64,000 bases of DNA from JALZUV01 sp964654855 (GCA_964654855.1 CAZZJS010000007.1:1-64000), one strand, 5' to 3'; positions 13,697 to 22,231 are shown, counted from the stretch's first letter. Numbers and translations are program-made. The notes: generated from the letters alone by a model not told the origin.

Positions 13697-15427
13697 ATGA
13701 CGCAAGATATAGGACCAAACACAACGGAAGCAGCCAAAGAATCTGCGCTTCAAAACTGGCAGGCAATGTCTCCGGGGATTGAGCAAAGCGTTGCACAGCT
13801 CGCTCTTACATCCGCCGACACGATTCTCTACCAATGGGATATTGCACAAGGCAACCTCACTTTCAGCCATAATATAAGCGAGGTACTACCCTACCCGCAT
13901 TCATTGCCACGTCACATTGATGATTGGGAACAAATGATTGATCCACGTGACTTAAAAGATTGGCGTAACGCCAGCAAAGCCTGGAAAAGCGAAGGCGGCA
14001 CTTTTGACTTACGTTATCGTATTGGGGTAGATGATGATGCGATATGGGTGAAACACACAGCTCTTCATCAAGACGACCAGAATGTCATTATCGGTGCAAT
14101 TGCCTTTAATTGCCAACCTCCAGAAAAACACCTCATAAAAGCATCATTTGATATAGAGAATGCGCCCCTAGAAGTTGGAAAATCATTAAATGCAGGCGAA
14201 TTTATTAGCCGCTTACAGCATTACCAAGAGCAGTTCATTGATAAACCTAAACAAAGTTCTGTTATCGTGATGAGCATCACGAGCCTATCGATTATTGCGC
14301 AAGCATTTGGCCAAAGCGCCGCTGAAACGGTGATGGATGAACTAGAACCAGAGCTACGGAAGAACCTAGATCCAGATGCGATGCTTTTCCGTATCCACCG
14401 CGACCAATTTGGATTTATAATGCCAGAATGCGACGCCACTTGCGTGAAGAAAAAAACGGATGAGCTCGACAATATTGTACGTGACTACTGCACGAAATCA
14501 TCGGTAGGTGCCGTACATACTAGTAGCCTATGTGGTCATACAAGCTTCCATCATAAAGATGCTGATGCTGCTATGATTATTGATCGTGCTTTCACGGATC
14601 TAAACCGTCACCCAGGGATGCTACATGCCGCATTGATGCAAGAGCCTGAAGATAGTATGATGGCGCGCCAACAAATGGGATTGGCTAATTACCTCACGAA
14701 AGCAATCAGCGAAGATAAATTACGCCTTGCTTACCAACCTATTATCGATTCAAAAACGGGAGATGTTGCCCATTATGAAGCTTTGCTCCGTTTAGTTGAT
14801 GATCGTGGCCGCATAAGCTCTGCTGGAGCACTTATTCCAATCGCCGAACGTATGGGATTGATCAATATTGTTGACCGTAAAGTGCTAGAAATGGTGGTGA
14901 AAGAGCTAGAAACTTACCCTGAGGTAAAACTTGCTTTTAATGTCTCAAATCTCACGACAGAGAACCCTGATTGGCTAGCACATATTCAATCCCTTCTAAG
15001 TGATCGTCCTTATATTGCTTCGCGCCTCACCGTTGAAATTACGGAAACTGCAGCACAACGTGACCTTCGCCGTACGGCTTATTTTGTTGCCATGCTGCAA
15101 GATCTGGGTTGCCTTGTTTCGCTCGATGATTTTGGCTCCGGCTATACCAGCTTCCGCCAGTTAAAAACGCTCTCTGTTGATAGTGTGAAGATTGATGGTG
15201 CTTTCATTCGTGACCTTACCGATAATCCAGATAATCGTTTCTTCGTGAAAACTCTACTCGAATTTACGGAACTATTTGGCCTTAAATCCGTAGCAGAATA
15301 TGTCGAAACCGGTGAGTCCGCTAAACTACTGATGGAACTCGGCGTCGATTACTTGCAAGGTTACTATCTTGGCAAGCCTGAAAATCAGCGTAGCTGGTTG
15401 CATGATGGCGAATATAAAGCCAGCTAG
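13697..15427 (+). CDS. EAL-domain cyclic-di-GMP phosphodiesterase
   Basis: The 576-residue protein has a PAS-like N-terminal sensor region (about 35-140), a degenerate GGDEF domain (about 165-300; the signature is RDQFG at 235-239, so no cyclase activity) and a full EAL domain (about 330-570). All catalytic elements are present: EAL at 361-363, FNVSN, EITET, DDFGSG (Asp477-Asp478), VKIDG with Lys498, AEYVET and LQGYY. It should therefore hydrolyse c-di-GMP, perhaps tuned by the PAS and inactive GGDEF domains. No membrane segment. It lies just upstream of the folate genes and near the flagellar operon. Confidence 0.9.
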   Translation: MTQDIGPNTTEAAKESALQNWQAMSPGIEQSVAQLALTSADTILYQWDIAQGNLTFSHNISEVLPYPHSLPRHIDDWEQMIDPRDLKDWRNASKAWKSEGGTFDLRYRIGVDDDAIWVKHTALHQDDQNVIIGAIAFNCQPPEKHLIKASFDIENAPLEVGKSLNAGEFISRLQHYQEQFIDKPKQSSVIVMSITSLSIIAQAFGQSAAETVMDELEPELRKNLDPDAMLFRIHRDQFGFIMPECDATCVKKKTDELDNIVRDYCTKSSVGAVHTSSLCGHTSFHHKDADAAMIIDRAFTDLNRHPGMLHAALMQEPEDSMMARQQMGLANYLTKAISEDKLRLAYQPIIDSKTGDVAHYEALLRLVDDRGRISSAGALIPIAERMGLINIVDRKVLEMVVKELETYPEVKLAFNVSNLTTENPDWLAHIQSLLSDRPYIASRLTVEITETAAQRDLRRTAYFVAMLQDLGCLVSLDDFGSGYTSFRQLKTLSVDSVKIDGAFIRDLTDNPDNRFFVKTLLEFTELFGLKSVAEYVETGESAKLLMELGVDYLQGYYLGKPENQRSWLHDGEYKAS

Positions 15428-15459
15428 CTTTTTATCTTTGAAGGCTTTATGCCTATCTC

Positions 15460-16140
15460 ATGAATTCAAATGCTGTTCTCATTACCGGAGGAGCTCGTCG
15501 CATTGGCGCAGAGCTTGCTCGTCAATTTGCTGCAAATGGCTATGATATCGCCTTGCATTATCGTAACTCGGCAGAAGAGGCGCATGCTATTGCACAAGAA
15601 ACAGGCGCCAAACTCTATTATGCAGAACTGACCGATAAGAACGTCGCAGAAGGTTTAATAGGCAAAGTTAAACAGGACTTCCCCCATCTCAACACGCTTA
15701 TCAATAACGCTTCCACCTTTCGGCGTGCACATTTACAAGAAACGACTGAAGCGAGTATTGATGAAGATCTCGCTATTAACCTCACCACCCCTCTCAATTT
15801 AATGCGCGAATTTACCAAAGTCACGCAAACTAACGGCTCGATTATCAATATGCTCGATATTGCAATTCACGGCGACCACCCAGCGCATTTCGCCTATCTT
15901 GTCGCCAAGAAAGGGCTGGCGGAAGCCACTAAAATGGCCGCGCGCGAATATGAAGGGGAAATTCGTGTAAATGGTATTTGTCCAGGCCATGTTCTGCCGA
16001 CGGAAGGCGCAGACGCTTATGAACCAAAAGTGAAGCCGGAAAACCCACCAACGTTACAGCAAGTGGTTGAAGCTGCTCTGATGTTAGCACAAGATACAAG
16101 CTATAATGGCCAATGGCTCAACGTGAATGGAGGTGCATAG
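15460..16140 (+). CDS. PTR1/FolM-like pteridine reductase (SDR)
   Basis: A 226-residue short-chain dehydrogenase. The cofactor loop TGGARRIGAE (residues 9-18) has the Arg typical of NADPH-binding pteridine reductases. The usual catalytic Ser is replaced by Asp133 (NMLDIAIHG), followed 13 residues later by Tyr146 and then Lys150 (YLVAK). This Asp-Tyr-Lys triad with identical spacing is the hallmark of PTR1 and FolM. Three bases separate it from folB, supporting a role in pterin or folate reduction (dihydromonapterin or dihydrofolate). Calling it folM outright would need a comparison with characterised enzymes. Confidence 0.78.
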   Translation: MNSNAVLITGGARRIGAELARQFAANGYDIALHYRNSAEEAHAIAQETGAKLYYAELTDKNVAEGLIGKVKQDFPHLNTLINNASTFRRAHLQETTEASIDEDLAINLTTPLNLMREFTKVTQTNGSIINMLDIAIHGDHPAHFAYLVAKKGLAEATKMAAREYEGEIRVNGICPGHVLPTEGADAYEPKVKPENPPTLQQVVEAALMLAQDTSYNGQWLNVNGGA

Positions 16141-16143
16141 CCA

Positions 16144-16506
16144 ATGCAGCACCCTTTCACCATTTATCTGAATGATCTAAAATTACACGCCAAGCTTGGC
16201 GTGTTTGACTGGGAGCGTGAAGCGAGTCGCGAATTTTTGACGAACGTAGAAATCGAAATTCGTACCGATAAAGGCATTCATCATGATGATCTTAGCTCTA
16301 CGGTTGATTATGCAGAGTTAGAACGCTTCTCGCTTGATCATGCAGCAAGTCAGGAATGGCAGCTCATTGAACGATTATTAGAATCATTAGCGGGCGCTGC
16401 GCTGAATAAGTTTCAGATGATTGATAAAATCACCCTCACCCTGCATAAGCCCCAAGCTCTAGAAAAATCGACCGTCGCGGTAAAATATAGTAAAATGCGC
16501 AACTAA
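16144..16506 (+). CDS. folB: dihydroneopterin aldolase
   Basis: A 120-residue aldolase that cleaves dihydroneopterin to 6-hydroxymethyl-dihydropterin in folate synthesis. Family marks are LHAKLGVFDWEREASREFL (substrate Glu), STVDYAEL, LIERLLESLAG and the late LHKPQAL with its conserved Lys. It follows the PTR1-like reductase by 3 bp, making a small pterin operon. Its stop overlaps, on the opposite strand, the stop of the last flagellar-operon gene by 4 bp. Confidence 0.92.
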   Translation: MQHPFTIYLNDLKLHAKLGVFDWEREASREFLTNVEIEIRTDKGIHHDDLSSTVDYAELERFSLDHAASQEWQLIERLLESLAGAALNKFQMIDKITLTLHKPQALEKSTVAVKYSKMRN

Positions 16507-16793
16507 ATCTCGCGTTTATTATCCTCTAGGGACTTTTCTTCGATCACTTCTACCGGCTCGTCAATCACTTCGAAATCACCATCGATGGTTTGGCTATCGG
16601 GCTGCTCGGCGCGATGATGCATGCCCATTTCTTCCATCTTATTGATAATGTCCTTTTGGCGAAGCTTAAACCAAACAGCAAAGCCGATACCCACAAGTGC
16701 CAATACTGCCAAAATAACAATACCGAAGGTGAAGATGAAAAAGATCATCACCGCACCACCAAGTAGCATAATTAGATTGTGAAAAATGCCCAT
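16503..16793 (-). CDS. hypothetical membrane protein at the end of the fli operon, 96 aa
   Basis: The start chosen is the ATG 2 bp after the fliP stop; a longer frame would overlap fliP. The product has a membrane hairpin or single long hydrophobic region (about residues 4-40, ending VGIGFAVWF), then KLRQKDIINKMEEMGMHH and an acidic tail (VIDEPVEVIEEKSLED). No family is recognised. It could be a small accessory protein of the flagellar export gate, but its only evidence is operon position. Confidence 0.6.
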   Translation of the reverse strand: MGIFHNLIMLLGGAVMIFFIFTFGIVILAVLALVGIGFAVWFKLRQKDIINKMEEMGMHHRAEQPDSQTIDGDFEVIDEPVEVIEEKSLEDNKREI

Positions 16794-16795
16794 CG

Positions 16796-17551
16796 TCACA
16801 AACCAAACGATCGTACAAGGCTGCCAATCAACATGTACCAACCATCAATCAGCACGAAGAAAATCAGCTTAAAGGGAAGAGATATCAAAACTGGCGGTAG
16901 CATCATCATACCCATGGCCATAAGGGTGGAAGCAACCAGCATATCAATAATCAAAAACGGCACGAACAGCAGGAATCCTATCTCAAAAGCACGTTTCAGC
17001 TCGCTAATCATAAAGGCAGGAATTAAAACTTGATACGGCGTTTGATCAGCCGATTCCACTTCCACATCCTGCGCCATATTCATAAAGAGCGATAAATCTT
17101 TATCGCGCACATGGCGCAACATAAATACACGAAATGGCTGGGCGGAGCGCTCAATGGCCTCTTGTTCGCTAATTGATTCTTCAATCAGTGGTAAAATACC
17201 ATCCTGATACGATTGCTGAAGCACTGGCATCATAATGAACATGGTCACAAACAATGCAAGGCTGATAATTACCTGATTAGGCGGCGTAGTTTGTGTTCCA
17301 AGTGCCGAACGCATGAAGGAAAGCACCACCGCAATCCGCACGAAACTCGTCATCATAATCAAGATCGAAGGCGCCATGCTTAACAGCGTAATCAACAGGA
17401 TAATTTGAATCATCCGCGCAGCAGCTGATCCACCGCCCACACCATCTCTCAAAGCTGATAAATCTAGCGAGAACGCCTGTGCTTCTGCTGCTACAGGCTT
17501 TAAAGCAACGGCTAAGAACACCGCGAAAAGGAGCGAAAGAAGACGCATCAT
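16796..17551 (-). CDS. fliP: flagellar type III export protein FliP
   Basis: The 251-residue protein has a cleavable signal peptide (to about residue 25) and four membrane helices. Family marks are MTSFVRIAVVLSFMRSALGTQTTPPNQV and the C-terminal FLIIDMLVASTLMAMGMMMLPP. FliP forms, with FliQ and FliR, the export gate in the flagellar basal body. The start overlaps the fliO stop (ATGA). FliQ, FliR and FlhA are not in the window, so the gate genes are split. Confidence 0.95.
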   Translation of the reverse strand: MMRLLSLLFAVFLAVALKPVAAEAQAFSLDLSALRDGVGGGSAAARMIQIILLITLLSMAPSILIMMTSFVRIAVVLSFMRSALGTQTTPPNQVIISLALFVTMFIMMPVLQQSYQDGILPLIEESISEQEAIERSAQPFRVFMLRHVRDKDLSLFMNMAQDVEVESADQTPYQVLIPAFMISELKRAFEIGFLLFVPFLIIDMLVASTLMAMGMMMLPPVLISLPFKLIFFVLIDGWYMLIGSLVRSFGL

Positions 17552-17826
17552 TTATTATTTCCTTTCGCCGAAACAGCCCCTAATTTTGCCACTTCGTGAC
17601 CACCACCCACCATCAGGAGGTGTTCTTCTTCATCACATTTTACTAGCACTAGTTTATGGCGCGAATCGAGGTAAAGTTGTTCTACCATTTGCAAACGACG
17701 CGGCCCTTGCACTTTCTCTACCCAGCGATTTCCACGCAGATTCTTCAATCCCCAAGAAAGCAAAAAGATCAGCCCTATCACAAAGGCAAAAGAAGCAATA
17801 ACTCTGATGAGACTAACTTCTTCCAT
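17548..17826 (-). CDS. fliO: flagellar biosynthesis protein FliO
   Basis: A 92-residue protein with one N-terminal membrane helix (about 6-27, SLIRVIASFAFVIGLIFLLSWGLK) and a cytosolic domain containing RRLQMVEQLYLDSRHKLVLVKCDEEEHLLMVG, the FliO core pattern. FliO helps FliP assemble. It overlaps fliP by 4 bp and the upstream 119-aa gene by one base, confirming an operon. Confidence 0.88.
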   Translation of the reverse strand: MEEVSLIRVIASFAFVIGLIFLLSWGLKNLRGNRWVEKVQGPRRLQMVEQLYLDSRHKLVLVKCDEEEHLLMVGGGHEVAKLGAVSAKGNNK

Positions 17827-18185
17827 TAGGCCTCACCCTCCTCTGAGTTTGAAGGTGGATTGCTTTGTACTTTTTGATAAGCCGTATGTGCCTGTTTCTT
17901 TTGTGAGGTCGACTGCACGCTCTCACGCACGCGATCACGTTCGGCTTTGAGCTGATCTTCTAAATCTTTCAATTTCTGCATTAAGCCTTGAAGCACCGGC
18001 TGCATCGCCTGTAATTCGTCAAATTTCAACTCATGCATCATGGAAGAAAGCGCCTCGACCTGTTCATCCAAACCTGAAAGGTCTGGCTCAATATTTTGGT
18101 CAAGCATCTGCTCGCAGCGCTGCATAAAAGCCTGCAAATTATCGATTAACTCTTTGGCCGTTGGGCCTTTTCCATCATCCGTCAT
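17826..18185 (-). CDS. hypothetical coiled-coil protein of the flagellar operon, 119 aa
   Basis: A hydrophilic helical protein with two predicted coiled coils (about 12-55 and 60-95, KLKDLEDQLKAERDRVRESV) and a disordered, polar tail. No family is recognised. It lies between the FlhB-like gene (ATGA overlap) and fliO (one-base overlap), so it should be made with the export apparatus. A chaperone or export-gate regulator is plausible, but this is inference from position and shape only. Confidence 0.65.
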   Translation of the reverse strand: MTDDGKGPTAKELIDNLQAFMQRCEQMLDQNIEPDLSGLDEQVEALSSMMHELKFDELQAMQPVLQGLMQKLKDLEDQLKAERDRVRESVQSTSQKKQAHTAYQKVQSNPPSNSEEGEA

Positions 18186-18508
18186 GAGATCTCTCTTCCT
18201 CCATAAGCCGTATTCGCCTTATACACGTAAGCAAGAATTTCTGCTACCGCCGCATAAGCCTCCAACGGAATCGGTGAATCCACATCCAACTGCGTTAACA
18301 ACTCTGTTAAATCCGTATCTTGACGCACCTTTACGCCATTAGCAAATGCCAGCTCAATAATTTGTTCAGCAGCGCGCCCCTTACCACTAGCAACAATATG
18401 TGGCGCTGTTCCTTCGCCTCGGTCATGTTTTAGGGCAACCGCTTTGGTTACCTCTGTCGGTTTTTTCTCTGGCTCGCCAATATCGGTGATATCAATGCCG
18501 TCAGCCAT
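18182..18508 (-). CDS. FlhB-like protein (stand-alone C-terminal domain)
   Basis: The start is the ATG overlapping the csrA stop by 8 bp, giving 107 residues. The region KAVALKHDRGEGTAPHIVASGKGRAAEQIIELA and VDSPIPLEAYAAVAEILAYVYKAN matches the cytosolic C-terminal domain of FlhB. There is no membrane part, and the autocleavage motif NPTH is absent. Such FlhB paralogs can sit in the export machinery and influence substrate switching. It is part of the csrA-led flagellar operon. Confidence 0.82.
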   Translation of the reverse strand: MADGIDITDIGEPEKKPTEVTKAVALKHDRGEGTAPHIVASGKGRAAEQIIELAFANGVKVRQDTDLTELLTQLDVDSPIPLEAYAAVAEILAYVYKANTAYGGREIS

Positions 18509-18743
18509 CAGTTTTCTTACCTTCAACGGCTGAGAGTAAATCATCTAACCCAGCAGCATCTTGCGACTTAGCAGCAACATTCTCTGCCGAGATTTTATCA
18601 AATATTTCTTTACGTAACACGCTAGCATCTGGCGGAAACGTGAAACCAAGTTTCACGGATTTACCTTTTACTTCAACAACCTGTAATTCGATCGTGTTAT
18701 TCACGATAATGGATTCGCCTAATTTGCGAGATAGATATAGCAT
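18501..18743 (-). CDS. csrA: carbon storage / translational regulator CsrA
   Basis: An 80-residue RNA-binding protein: MLYLSRKLGESIIVNNTIEL, then VEVKGKSVKLGFTFPPDASVLRKEI hold the conserved L4, R6 and R44-type RNA-contacting residues of the CsrA dimer. The C-terminal 25 residues are a lineage-specific extension. CsrA binds GGA motifs in mRNA leaders and blocks translation. Here it heads the flagellar export operon, which suggests it controls flagellar gene expression, as in several other bacteria. Confidence 0.93.
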   Translation of the reverse strand: MLYLSRKLGESIIVNNTIELQVVEVKGKSVKLGFTFPPDASVLRKEIFDKISAENVAAKSQDAAGLDDLLSAVEGKKTDG

Positions 18744-18841
18744 GCGTGACTCCTGTCTGCTTATTTACGATTTTGCGCTATTTCTGCTTTAAAAGCAAGT
18801 TTTTGCGGCAATACGGCTCTTACCGCCGATCGTCAGGGGTT

Positions 18842-19102
18842 CTACTGCTCTTCAGCTGATTCAGCGAGGATAACAATCCCCTCTTCATTCACTTCGGCTG
18901 TTCCACCTGTTACATTAAATATTTTGGTAGAGCTACCCACATGAATGGTTACAGCCCCTTCACGCAACAAAGAGACTAAAGGAGAATGCTGTGGCAATAC
19001 ACCAAAATCACCTTCAACGCCCGGTGCTTCCACCATGGTTGCATCACCAGAAAATAGCATTTTCTCAGGGGTTACGAGTTCAACTTGCAATGTATCAGCC
19101 AT
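18842..19102 (-). CDS. atpC: ATP synthase F1 subunit epsilon (short form)
   Basis: The 86-residue protein is only the N-terminal beta-sandwich of epsilon: LQVELVTPEKMLFSGDATMVEAPGVEGDFGVLPQHSPLVSLL is the family core. The C-terminal helical hairpin that inhibits ATP hydrolysis (about 45 further residues in most bacteria) is missing. The gene stands away from the rest of the ATP synthase genes: the upstream neighbour is a histidine phosphatase and none of atpHAGD is in the window. It lies 98 bp upstream of csrA on the same strand. Confidence 0.9.
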   Translation of the reverse strand: MADTLQVELVTPEKMLFSGDATMVEAPGVEGDFGVLPQHSPLVSLLREGAVTIHVGSSTKIFNVTGGTAEVNEEGIVILAESAEEQ

Positions 19103-19139
19103 CTGGGCGCTCCTTAGTTACGGAGCTGCTTATAGTAAA

Positions 19140-20075
19140 TTACCGCTTCAACGGCAAAGGGTTTTTTGCTTGTTCTATTCGCTTCGCTTCACGTGCCATT
19201 TCATTTTCAATATAACTCGTAACGGGCGATTCAGTTTGGATCTCCAATTTTGAACTTAAAGGTGGTGCTTCTTCTGGAGCCAATAACCCTGTTGAATAAT
19301 TGGTGGCCAACACTTGATGACGAATTATTTTCGTAAAAGGAATAGAATCTACATCTTGGTATTCTTTATCTGCAATTTGCGCGAGATCACAAATTTCATA
19401 TTTCCCATGCTCAACTTTAGGAACATTAAACTTACCTTTTTCATCCATCGTAAAACGCAAAATTCCTCCATTTTCCATACGCTTTCCTGCCATAATTTCA
19501 TCAGGATGCTCATCGTTTAATACCGCCCTCACCGCATTGATATTAATTTGATGTGACACAGCAACTACCAGCTTCACTCCCCTTTGCTTCCATTCCTGCA
19601 TTTGGTTAGGAATATCCGCATCACTCACAGCCTGATAACGGCTCATCGGGGTTTCTCCATAAGGATATTTCGCTAAAGCTGGATTCGTTTTTAACAGATG
19701 ATTGTATTTCTCAGTATGATTAGGATAAAGCGTCTTTCTCTCCGCTTTTGTTAAATCCATTGCGGTGCCAACACTCATTTCACGCAACCACTTTTGTTGC
19801 GTTGGATTTTTCCCTTTAATGGCAGGATTTTGTGAATGTTCAGCAACTAAATGCGCCGTCTGGGTGGCTCTTGCGTAAGGAGAGGTCAAGAACACAACCT
19901 CTTCAGGTTTTGTAATTCCGTGTTCTTTTAATATTCTATCTAACTCAAAAGCCGTTTCAGGGGCTTGCATTTTGCCTTTCTCAGACAAAGGCACATTCGC
20001 ATCACCATATTTATGGTAATTGCTTCTATGTTCATTTCCTAAAGAATGAAAATGCCTAACGAGAACGAGTTCCAT
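19140..20075 (-). CDS. histidine phosphatase superfamily protein with C-terminal tail
   Basis: The 311-residue protein begins with the phosphatase motif LVRHFHSLGN (Arg7, His8; usually RHG, here RHF) and has the second catalytic His175 in VAVSHQIN, with SPYARATQTA between them. This is a branch 1 phosphoglycerate-mutase-like phosphatase. Residues after about 220 form an extra module ending in a basic, Pro-containing tail (RIEQAKNPLPLKR). Substrate unknown. It is flanked by atpC and a GNAT but has no obvious partner. The tail resembles those of three other proteins in the window (see findings). Confidence 0.8.
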   Translation of the reverse strand: MELVLVRHFHSLGNEHRSNYHKYGDANVPLSEKGKMQAPETAFELDRILKEHGITKPEEVVFLTSPYARATQTAHLVAEHSQNPAIKGKNPTQQKWLREMSVGTAMDLTKAERKTLYPNHTEKYNHLLKTNPALAKYPYGETPMSRYQAVSDADIPNQMQEWKQRGVKLVVAVSHQININAVRAVLNDEHPDEIMAGKRMENGGILRFTMDEKGKFNVPKVEHGKYEICDLAQIADKEYQDVDSIPFTKIIRHQVLATNYSTGLLAPEEAPPLSSKLEIQTESPVTSYIENEMAREAKRIEQAKNPLPLKR

Positions 20076-20119
20076 CCTGCTATATTACGCAAAAAAGATG
20101 AAGATTTTATGAAAGAAAT

Positions 20120-20572
20120 CTAACTTTCATATTTATCATTCAGCAGCTTATTCACCACATAGCCGCGCATGTGATAGCCTTGCTGGAAGAAGAATTTATG
20201 CGCGTCAAAGCTTTCAACGAGCGACTCTAACAGTAACCTATCACAATCCAACTCTCTCGCCTTTGCTTCTAGCCAATCAAAAATAGCCGTCGAATAGCCA
20301 CGACGGCGCGCTTCGGGACGAATAAATAGGCTATCAAGCTGCATGTATTTACCGCAAAACATACGCACCCCTGTCGTGTAAAGAATCACTGCATTGGCAC
20401 GTTCTGTATGCTCAATGCCCATAATGCCGACCATCTTCCAGCCGCCCTCTGTTAGCATTCTAGGCACATAATCATGCACACGTTCCGCTGGCTGCTTGGG
20501 GTACATCTGTTCCAATAGCTCACAGCCCGCCCGCACCTGCTCAGGTGTCGTAAATTCGATAATATCGCCCAT
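20120..20572 (-). CDS. GNAT family N-acetyltransferase, 150 aa
   Basis: The acetyl-CoA-binding core is IRPEARRRGYSTAIFDWLEAKA (about residues 84-105), with the late FFFQQGYHMRGYV strand-helix typical of the GNAT fold. The GxG part of the motif is GYS, a mild variant. It follows ilvE by one base on the minus strand, the end of the lgt-midA-pgeF-ilvE operon. Substrate cannot be inferred. Confidence 0.82.
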   Translation of the reverse strand: MGDIIEFTTPEQVRAGCELLEQMYPKQPAERVHDYVPRMLTEGGWKMVGIMGIEHTERANAVILYTTGVRMFCGKYMQLDSLFIRPEARRRGYSTAIFDWLEAKARELDCDRLLLESLVESFDAHKFFFQQGYHMRGYVVNKLLNDKYES

Positions 20573-20573
20573 G

Positions 20574-21449
20574 TTACGCTCCTACAGCGGCCATATAAGC
20601 CTCATCCATTTTACGAGTAATCTCGCCTGGCGTGTAATGGATACCATCAATTTCGCCAATCGGAGTCACTTCAGCAGCAGAGCCCGTCACAAACACTTCC
20701 ACAAATTGATCAATCTCATCAGGCATAATATGGCGTTCCACCACTTTATAACCGGCATCTTTCGCCAATTGAATCACCGTGCGGCGCGTAATACCGTTGA
20801 GGAAACAATCAGCAAGTGGCGTATGAATTTCACCTTCTTTCGTAGTGAAAAAGATATTCGCACCGGTGCACTCGGCCACATAGCCTCGATAATCCAGCAT
20901 CAGTGCATCATTATAACCCGCATCCTCTGCTGCATGTTTGGCATGAGTGCAAATCATATACAAGCCAGCTGCTTTCGCATGAACCGGTGCAGATTCGGGC
21001 GAAGGACGCTTCCATTTAGACCATGATAGGCGCAAGCCTTTACGTTTTGCTTCTTCACCAAAATAGCTCGCCCACTCCCATGCTGCAATCGCCACATGAA
21101 TTTTCGAATCTTTGGCAGAAACGGCTAACGTATCTGAACCACGCCATGCAAAGGGGCGAAAATAAGCATTGGTTAGATTATTCTTTTCCAATATCTCTAC
21201 ACAAGCCGCATTTAGCTGCTCATTCGTGTAAGGCAGGTCAAACCCAAGTTCATTCGCAGAAAAACGTAAACGTTCCGTATGCTCTTCTAATTTAAAAATT
21301 TTACCATTATAAGCACGCTGCCCTTCAAATACAGAAGAGCCATAATGCAGACCGTGATTAAGGATATGGCACTTTGCATCTTTCCAGTCCACAAATTCAC
21401 CATTATACCAAATCCAGCCGTCGCGCTGATCCATCGGGATGCCTGCCAT
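20574..21449 (-). CDS. ilvE: branched-chain amino acid aminotransferase
   Basis: A 291-residue fold-type IV PLP enzyme. The PLP lysine is Lys159 in VHAKAAGLYM; phosphate-binding and specificity segments include GLHYGSSVFEGQRAY, YVAECTGANIFF and LNGITRRTVIQLA. The early HYGSSVFEG loop and length fit IlvE, which makes or degrades Leu, Ile and Val using 2-oxoglutarate. It sits 8 bp behind pgeF in the lgt operon. A D-amino-acid aminotransferase is the less likely alternative. Confidence 0.88.
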   Translation of the reverse strand: MAGIPMDQRDGWIWYNGEFVDWKDAKCHILNHGLHYGSSVFEGQRAYNGKIFKLEEHTERLRFSANELGFDLPYTNEQLNAACVEILEKNNLTNAYFRPFAWRGSDTLAVSAKDSKIHVAIAAWEWASYFGEEAKRKGLRLSWSKWKRPSPESAPVHAKAAGLYMICTHAKHAAEDAGYNDALMLDYRGYVAECTGANIFFTTKEGEIHTPLADCFLNGITRRTVIQLAKDAGYKVVERHIMPDEIDQFVEVFVTGSAAEVTPIGEIDGIHYTPGEITRKMDEAYMAAVGA

Positions 21450-21457
21450 AATCTTCT

Positions 21458-22231
21458 TTATCCTTTTAACATAATTGCGGAAACCTGCCGACCATAATCG
21501 CTTTCATTGCGATGGCAAGAGCGGCGGTAACTGTAAAATAATTCATCTTGCACATAGGTGTCATGTGGCAACATTTCGATATTGCTTAAACCAGCGCGTT
21601 GACACTGCAATAACGCATAGGCTTTCAGATTAAATAGGTAATGCGTGGGCTTAGAGCTATCACGCTCAAATAAGCTTTCAGTCTTCTCATCAGCACTAAT
21701 TAAATTGGCACGAAATAACGTATCCACCTGATAGGACTCCTGCGAGATACACGGCCCAATTGCTGCCACAATATGCGAGGCCTCAGCGCCTAATTTCTCC
21801 ATCGCTGCTACCGTGCTTTGAATCACACCTGCTTGCGTGCCCTTCCAACCGGAATGCGCCGCACCAATCACGCCCGCTCCCACATCTGCAAAGAGCACAG
21901 GCACACAATCTGCCGTTAAAACACCTAATGCTAAGCCTTCCCGATTCGTCACCATCGCATCCGCTTTAGGTAAATCGCTTGGCACCCATGGCACCGTTAC
22001 TTCAATCACCTCCGCTGAATGAATTTGATAGAGCGAGCAAAGCGCATCTGCGCCCATTTCTTTACGTATGAGTGCTCGGTTTTCGCCAATAGCCTGCTGG
22101 CTATCATTCGATCCACGGCCTGTATTTAGACTGGCATAAATACCTGTCGAAACCCCACCTTGGCGGGTGAAAAACCCATGAGTAATCCCATTGAGATTCT
22201 CTAAATTTTCTGCTTTTACACTGATCGCCAT
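21458..22231 (-). CDS. pgeF: laccase-domain protein (peptidoglycan editing factor / YfiH family)
   Basis: A 257-residue multicopper-like fold enzyme with HGFFTRQGGVSTGIYASLN, LTADCVPVLFAD and AAHSGWKGTQAGV, which carry the conserved His and Cys metal ligands, and GPCISQESYQV. Members act as purine nucleoside phosphorylases/adenosine deaminases or, in E. coli, remove wrong residues from peptidoglycan precursors. It abuts midA with no gap in the lgt-midA-pgeF run typical of alphaproteobacteria. Confidence 0.88.
   Translation of the reverse strand: MAISVKAENLENLNGITHGFFTRQGGVSTGIYASLNTGRGSNDSQQAIGENRALIRKEMGADALCSLYQIHSAEVIEVTVPWVPSDLPKADAMVTNREGLALGVLTADCVPVLFADVGAGVIGAAHSGWKGTQAGVIQSTVAAMEKLGAEASHIVAAIGPCISQESYQVDTLFRANLISADEKTESLFERDSSKPTHYLFNLKAYALLQCQRAGLSNIEMLPHDTYVQDELFYSYRRSCHRNESDYGRQVSAIMLKG

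Noticed and set aside
18744..18841. A sigma-54 or sigma-28 promoter upstream of csrA
   Set aside because: TTGCCGC and CTTGCT resemble fragments of the elements, but the needed GG and GC doublets and spacing are missing.
20496..21026. A 176-codon plus-strand frame over ilvE and the GNAT
   Set aside because: Antisense to two well-supported genes; composition (His, Ser, Arg, Ile runs) is that of a shadow frame.
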